Shown piece after piece: positions 60,327 to 64,000 of a stretch of 64,000 nt of DNA; within the stretch, counting starts at the first letter, position 1; each line of letters begins with the position of its first letter. A program made the position numbers and the translations under genes. The notes under the pieces are model-generated. The model was not told where the DNA came from and searched no databases. It saw only the letters and a list, made by a program, of their open reading frames with translations. Source of the stretch: Paenibacillus terrigena DSM 21567 (GTDB lineage Bacteria > Bacillota > Bacilli > Paenibacillales > Paenibacillaceae); assembly GCF_000374845.1 (NCBI RefSeq), contig NZ_KB895422.1, positions 62,001 through 126,000 of the forward strand, written 5' to 3'.

Positions 60327-61922
60327 TTACGGCGCTGTTTCAAGGAATTTTGCCGTTGGATTCTTGTCCATTGCCGTCCGCATCGCGTATTCATTCTCGA
60401 AGAGGACAACATAATTGCCCTTCTTATCCGTGACGAGCTGCGAATTAATACGGAACTTGCCTGGATCGATTTTATTCTCCTCATCCACGATCCATCGTGC
60501 GAATTGATATGACATACGCTGCAATTGCACATCGACGCCATACTCGCCCTTCATCCGGTATTCGAATACCTCGAATTGGAGTTGTCCGACGACGCCTAGG
60601 ATCGTCTCATCGAAGCCGCTAGCCGAATGGAAGACCTGAATCGTACCTTCTTCTGTCAGCTGGTCAACGCCTTTTTGATATTGCTTATGCTTCAATGCGT
60701 TCTTCACCGTTACTTTCGCGAAGATCTCCGGCGAGAACGTCGGCAGCTCATCGAATACGACCTCACTGCTCTGACTTAACGAATCTCCAATACGGAATAT
60801 ACCGGGGTCGAATAAACCAATTATATCCCCTGGATATGCATATTCAACAATATCCCGATCTTGTGCAAGGAATTGCTGCGGTTGCGACAACTTAATGTCC
60901 TTACCCGCACGTACATGGCGTACACTCATGCCGCGTTGGAACTTCCCAGAGCAGATGCGCAAGAAAGCAATTCGGTCACGGTGAGCCGGGTTCATGTTCG
61001 CTTGAATTTTGAAAACATATCCTGTAAACTTCTCATTCTCGAGCGGATCGATTGGACCAGCCGTACTGTTACGTGCTGTTGGTTTCGGTGCAAGCTCCAA
61101 GAAGTTCTCGAGGAATGTCTGCACCCCAAAGTTATTAATCGCGCTTCCGAAGAATACAGGTGTTAATTCACCCCGTTTGACTTTCTCGAGATCGAACGGA
61201 TCGCCCGCAACATCTAACAGCTCAAGCTCCTGACACAATTGATCATGCAAGAATTCGCCCGCCATCTCACGAATGACTGGATCCTCGTAGCTATCAACCT
61301 TGCGAACTTGAATTTCGGAATGATCATTTCCTTGGAACAATTCCACTTGGTTATGGACACGATCATAGACGCCGCACAACTCACGGCCTGTGCCGATTGG
61401 CCAGTTCATCGGTACCGAACGAATGCCGAGCACTTCCTCCAGCTCTTCCATCAGTTCGAATGGGCTGCGGCCTTCACGGTCCAATTTGTTAATGAACGTG
61501 AAGATTGGAATCCCACGCTTCGCGCAGACTTGGAACAATTTCACGGTCTGAGCCTCGACCCCTTTGGCGACGTCAATCAACATGACTGCGCTATCCGCAG
61601 CAGTCAGCGTACGGTACGTATCTTCACTGAAGTCTTGGTGACCTGGCGTATCCAGAATGTTAATCCGATGACCTTTATAATCAAATTGCATCACAGAGGA
61701 CGTTACCGAGATACCACGCTGCTTCTCGATCTCCATCCAGTCCGATGTTGCATGCTTGCTTGCCTTACGCGCTTTTACCGATCCAGCTTCGCGAATCGCG
61801 CCTCCGAATAAGAGCAATTTCTCCGTCAATGTCGTTTTACCAGCATCCGGGTGAGAAATGATTGCGAACGTGCGTCGTTTATCGACTTCAATCTGTAATT
61901 CTTCGGCTAATGTTTTGCTCAT
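60327..61922 (-). CDS. prfC: Peptide chain release factor 3
   Basis: 531 residues from the ATG at 61922 with AAGGG upstream; the 70-codon N-terminal extension of the open frame has no homologous sequence. GTPase G1 is HPDAGKTT, G3 DTPGHQDF and G4 NKLD. Domains II-IV of RF3 follow. RF3 recycles RF1/RF2 from the ribosome after termination using GTP. Confidence 0.95.
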   Translation of the reverse strand: MSKTLAEELQIEVDKRRTFAIISHPDAGKTTLTEKLLLFGGAIREAGSVKARKASKHATSDWMEIEKQRGISVTSSVMQFDYKGHRINILDTPGHQDFSEDTYRTLTAADSAVMLIDVAKGVEAQTVKLFQVCAKRGIPIFTFINKLDREGRSPFELMEELEEVLGIRSVPMNWPIGTGRELCGVYDRVHNQVELFQGNDHSEIQVRKVDSYEDPVIREMAGEFLHDQLCQELELLDVAGDPFDLEKVKRGELTPVFFGSAINNFGVQTFLENFLELAPKPTARNSTAGPIDPLENEKFTGYVFKIQANMNPAHRDRIAFLRICSGKFQRGMSVRHVRAGKDIKLSQPQQFLAQDRDIVEYAYPGDIIGLFDPGIFRIGDSLSQSSEVVFDELPTFSPEIFAKVTVKNALKHKQYQKGVDQLTEEGTIQVFHSASGFDETILGVVGQLQFEVFEYRMKGEYGVDVQLQRMSYQFARWIVDEENKIDPGKFRINSQLVTDKKGNYVVLFENEYAMRTAMDKNPTAKFLETAP

Positions 61923-62019
61923 GCCCCATGTCCCTTCATCTACAAAATCATAACTTATATTGTAACATATTGAAGCGTGAAAATGTATTCGAATTGGAAG
62001 TGATAGCACCCATTTCATA

Positions 62020-62059
62020 AAAAAGACGCCTTCCTCTACCTCACGGCAGGAAAGCGTCT
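62020..62059 (-). terminator. Intrinsic terminator of the 150-aa gene
   Basis: A 12-bp stem (62024-62035 with 62048-62059, one wobble), then a T-run on the minus strand. Confidence 0.8.
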
Positions 62060-62070
62060 CAATATATCTC

Positions 62071-62523
62071 TTATTGGGCTGCCAATGCACGAATAACAAC
62101 CGATATGACTTGATCCTCACCTTGACGTTCATGTTCGATAACGACCCAATTGGCAGCTAGGGCTGATTTTAATGAATCAACATTCACTGAAGATAGACGA
62201 AGCTGATCTACACGTCCTTCACTCGCCGTGAAGTCACGCCCCGCTTCAACACCGAAACGCTCGAAGAGCCAGATTTTCAACCCGTTATTCGTATTGAAAG
62301 TAATCTTGTAGCCTTCGCGAATCGCTTGCTCTAGAGGCTCGCCATTCTCTTCTGCATAAGAGAGAAAATCATCATAGCTGTAATACTCTTCCTCAGCAAC
62401 TTTAAGCGGTGATAAATCACCTGTTTGAACCACGTTAAGCAGCACATCATCGGTTATACCGAAGCGGTGCGCCCGCTCCACCATAATCGCCGTATTCTGC
62501 GAGATTCTTACGATATTGCTCAT
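62071..62523 (-). CDS. Conserved hypothetical protein, 150 aa
   Basis: Begins MSNIVRISQNTAIMVERA at 62523, with a GGAAGGGATG region upstream. It is soluble, mixed alpha/beta, with an acidic middle (EEEYYSYDDFLSYAEENGEP) and no recognised motif or membrane segment. I do not recognise the family. It lies between the prfC terminator and oppF with its own terminator, so may be the last gene of the opp transcript. Confidence 0.6.
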   Translation of the reverse strand: MSNIVRISQNTAIMVERAHRFGITDDVLLNVVQTGDLSPLKVAEEEYYSYDDFLSYAEENGEPLEQAIREGYKITFNTNNGLKIWLFERFGVEAGRDFTASEGRVDQLRLSSVNVDSLKSALAANWVVIEHERQGEDQVISVVIRALAAQ

Positions 62524-62560
62524 AGCCAGCACATCCCTTCCCCATGATTCCAAGTTTCAC

Positions 62561-63538
62561 TTAGTATAAATGACAGGCTGTATAATGACCTGGCGATATT
62601 TCTTTCCATTCCGGCTCTTCTGCACGGCAGTGATCTGTCGCGAATGGGCACCGGGAAGCGAACTTGCAGCCCTGCATGTCATTCAGCGGACTCGGCAAAT
62701 CGCCCTTGAGCAATTCGGACGGCATCGCAGCAGCCTTCGGATCGGGTACCGGAATGGCGGATAGCAGCGCTTGTGTATAAGGGTGTGCCGGATGGGTGTA
62801 GAGCTCATCACTCGGTGCCAGTTCAACCAGCTTACCCAAATACATCACCCCGATCCGATTCGAGATATGCCGAACCATCGATAGGTCGTGGGCAATGAAT
62901 AGGTACGTCAGACCGAATTCACCCTGTAAATCCTCCAGCATATTCACCACTTGTGCTTGTACAGACACGTCTAGCGCCGAGATCGGCTCATCACATAGGA
63001 TGAATTCCGGATTGACGGACAAAGCCCTTGCGATACTGATCCGTTGTCTCTGCCCACCACTAAACTCATGCGGGTATCGATCAATATGTTCGGATTTTAG
63101 CCCTACCTTATTGAGAAGCTCGAGCACACGATCCTGACGATCTTGGCGGCTGCCGAACCCGTGAATCTCCATCGGTTCATTAATGATTTGCGAGACGTTC
63201 ATGCTTGGGTTCAGTGAAGAATAGGGATCTTGGAAAATCGCCTGCATCCGCTTGCGGAATGGCTTAAGCTCCTTCTCCTTCATCTTCGCGACATCTTTGC
63301 CGTCGAACCAAATTTCACCGTCTGTCACCTCATGAAGACGTACGATGCTTCGACCTGTTGTTGATTTCCCACAACCAGATTCGCCGACAAGTCCAAATGT
63401 TTCGCCTCGGTTGATATGAAAGCTGATATTATCAACTGCCTTAAGTACCTTCTTTTCACGCCCGAAGCCTCCGGAACCCATTGGGAAATATTTTTTCAAA
63501 TTTCGAACATCGAGCAATACATCGTCCTTCTTAGTCAT
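62561..63538 (-). CDS. oppF: Oligopeptide/dipeptide ABC transporter ATP-binding protein (OppF-like)
   Basis: 325 residues, start ATG at 63538. Walker A is GESGCGKST (near 53), the signature FSGGQRQRI (near 160), Walker [12 protein letters not shown], and the C-terminal oligopeptide-transporter motif with CPFATDHC-type cysteines (near 294). OppF pairs with OppD as the motor of a peptide importer. It overlaps oppD by 4 bp. Confidence 0.92.
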   Translation of the reverse strand: MTKKDDVLLDVRNLKKYFPMGSGGFGREKKVLKAVDNISFHINRGETFGLVGESGCGKSTTGRSIVRLHEVTDGEIWFDGKDVAKMKEKELKPFRKRMQAIFQDPYSSLNPSMNVSQIINEPMEIHGFGSRQDRQDRVLELLNKVGLKSEHIDRYPHEFSGGQRQRISIARALSVNPEFILCDEPISALDVSVQAQVVNMLEDLQGEFGLTYLFIAHDLSMVRHISNRIGVMYLGKLVELAPSDELYTHPAHPYTQALLSAIPVPDPKAAAMPSELLKGDLPSPLNDMQGCKFASRCPFATDHCRAEEPEWKEISPGHYTACHLY

Positions 63539-64000
63539 TGTACTTCCTCCCCTCGACCCTTAGCACCATGCTTCATGTCATCTGAGAGCAACCAGCAGAG
63601 CGAACGATGTCCTTCTTCTGGTACGAAATAAGGCGGCATCTCACGGCATTTGTCCATCGCATGCGGGCAACGTTCCATAAATGGGCAACCTGAAGGCGGA
63701 TGAAGCAAGTTCGGCGGCGTCCCTTCAATGGACGCCAGGCGCTCACGCTGCCCTTCCTTTACGCGCGGAATCGATCGCAGCAAGCCTTGCGTGTAAGGAT
63801 GGCTTGGACGTTCGAAAATATCCTCAACCGTGCCCTCCTCCATAATCATCCCACCGTACATGACGATGACGCGTGTACATACCTGAGCAACGACGCCCAA
63901 ATCATGTGTAATCAGCAGGATCGAAGTCTTCGTGTTATCGCGCAGCTGCTTCATGAGCGCAAGAATTTGCGCTTGAATCGTTACATCGAGCGCCGTCGTC
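63535..64000 (-). CDS. oppD: Oligopeptide ABC transporter ATP-binding protein (OppD-like), partial
   Basis: The frame is open to the window edge, so the N-terminus (with Walker A) lies outside. Visible are [12 protein letters not shown] (after Walker B), the switch [15 protein letters not shown], the [17 protein letters not shown] segment and [14 protein letters not shown], the C-terminal motif of the OppD/DppD family. It pairs with OppF. The permease and binding-protein genes are presumably upstream, beyond the window. Confidence 0.92.
   Translation of the reverse strand, partial: TTALDVTIQAQILALMKQLRDNTKTSILLITHDLGVVAQVCTRVIVMYGGMIMEEGTVEDIFERPSHPYTQGLLRSIPRVKEGQRERLASIEGTPPNLLHPPSGCPFMERCPHAMDKCREMPPYFVPEEGHRSLCWLLSDDMKHGAKGRGEEVQ

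Noticed and set aside
60327-62132. 70-codon N-terminal extension of prfC
   Set aside because: The RF3 G1 motif and N-terminus begin at ATG 61922 with a ribosome site; the extension overlaps the terminator and stop region of the upstream gene.
1-64000. CRISPR arrays, rRNA/tRNA genes, insertion sequences and prophage
   Set aside because: I saw no array of regularly spaced direct repeats, no tRNA-like or rRNA-like sequence, and no transposase or phage structural genes in any frame.

Overview
The window is chromosomal DNA of a low-to-mid G+C, endospore-forming Bacillota, most likely Paenibacillus or a close relative. Three things support this. Spore genes are scattered throughout: a Ger receptor operon, an alpha/beta-type SASP, sspI, sda, ylbJ, yunB, lytH, ytaF and a YheC/D coat protein. 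Neighbourhoods match Bacillus gene orders such as yutD-lipA-lytH-yunB and yutJ-yuzB-yutI. Bacillus-type cis-regulatory RNAs are present: an S-box upstream of metNIQ and a T-box upstream of trpS. Several orphan families (near 3.7, 40.0 and 62.1 kb) look lineage-restricted. I see no rRNA, tRNA, prophage, transposase or CRISPR array.

Layout. 0-3 kb: end of a MoxR/DUF58/DUF4129 operon. 3-12 kb: respiratory and Fe-S block, with two NDH-2-type dehydrogenases, the ferredoxin/flavodoxin reductase yumC, erpA-, nfuA- and yuzB-like genes and mqnE. It also holds the Sda checkpoint gene, whose upstream region carries a cluster of DnaA boxes. 12-16 kb: one tricistronic germinant receptor operon. 16-18.8 kb: SAM-riboswitch-controlled methionine importer metNIQ. 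18.8-30.7 kb: a HEPN-like protein, ctaA, a thioredoxin, a MurJ/SpoVB-type flippase, a HAD phosphatase, an Eis-like acetyltransferase, a class B PBP, an MFS transporter and a Toprim protein. 30.8-35 kb: ctaB, a YfhP-like protein, a SASP and T-box-trpS. 35-40 kb: an epimerase and a divergent sugar cluster (DeoR regulator, SIS isomerase, ketose-bisphosphate aldolase, PfkB kinase) resembling a tagatose-6-P/galactosamine route. 40-49 kb: a chemoreceptor without a sensor domain, acetyltransferases, pepF, a truncated globin, ylbJ and NAD kinase. 49-55 kb: yutD-lipA-lytH-yunB, a TrmH-type methylase, a Ktr potassium-channel subunit and sspI. 55-58.4 kb: a MacB/YknXYZ-type ABC exporter. 58.4-64 kb: ytaF, a response-regulator-like protein with a degenerate receiver and no output domain, prfC and the oppD/oppF ATPases.

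Most of this is ordinary core genome, and I found no convincing new multi-gene system. The items most worth a second look are the DnaA boxes upstream of sda, the pseudo-receiver regulator at 59.1-60.2 kb, and several intergenic palindromic elements (184 bp at 42.5 kb; a GTTCAAA-ended family at 6.6, 28.5 and 53.0 kb; one at 30.7 kb). The unusual charged tail on YutD, the PTS-less sugar cluster and several small unannotated ORFs also merit attention.

Start codons were reassigned wherever a Shine-Dalgarno sequence and family length favoured an internal start. All functional calls come from reading the sequence, without database searches.
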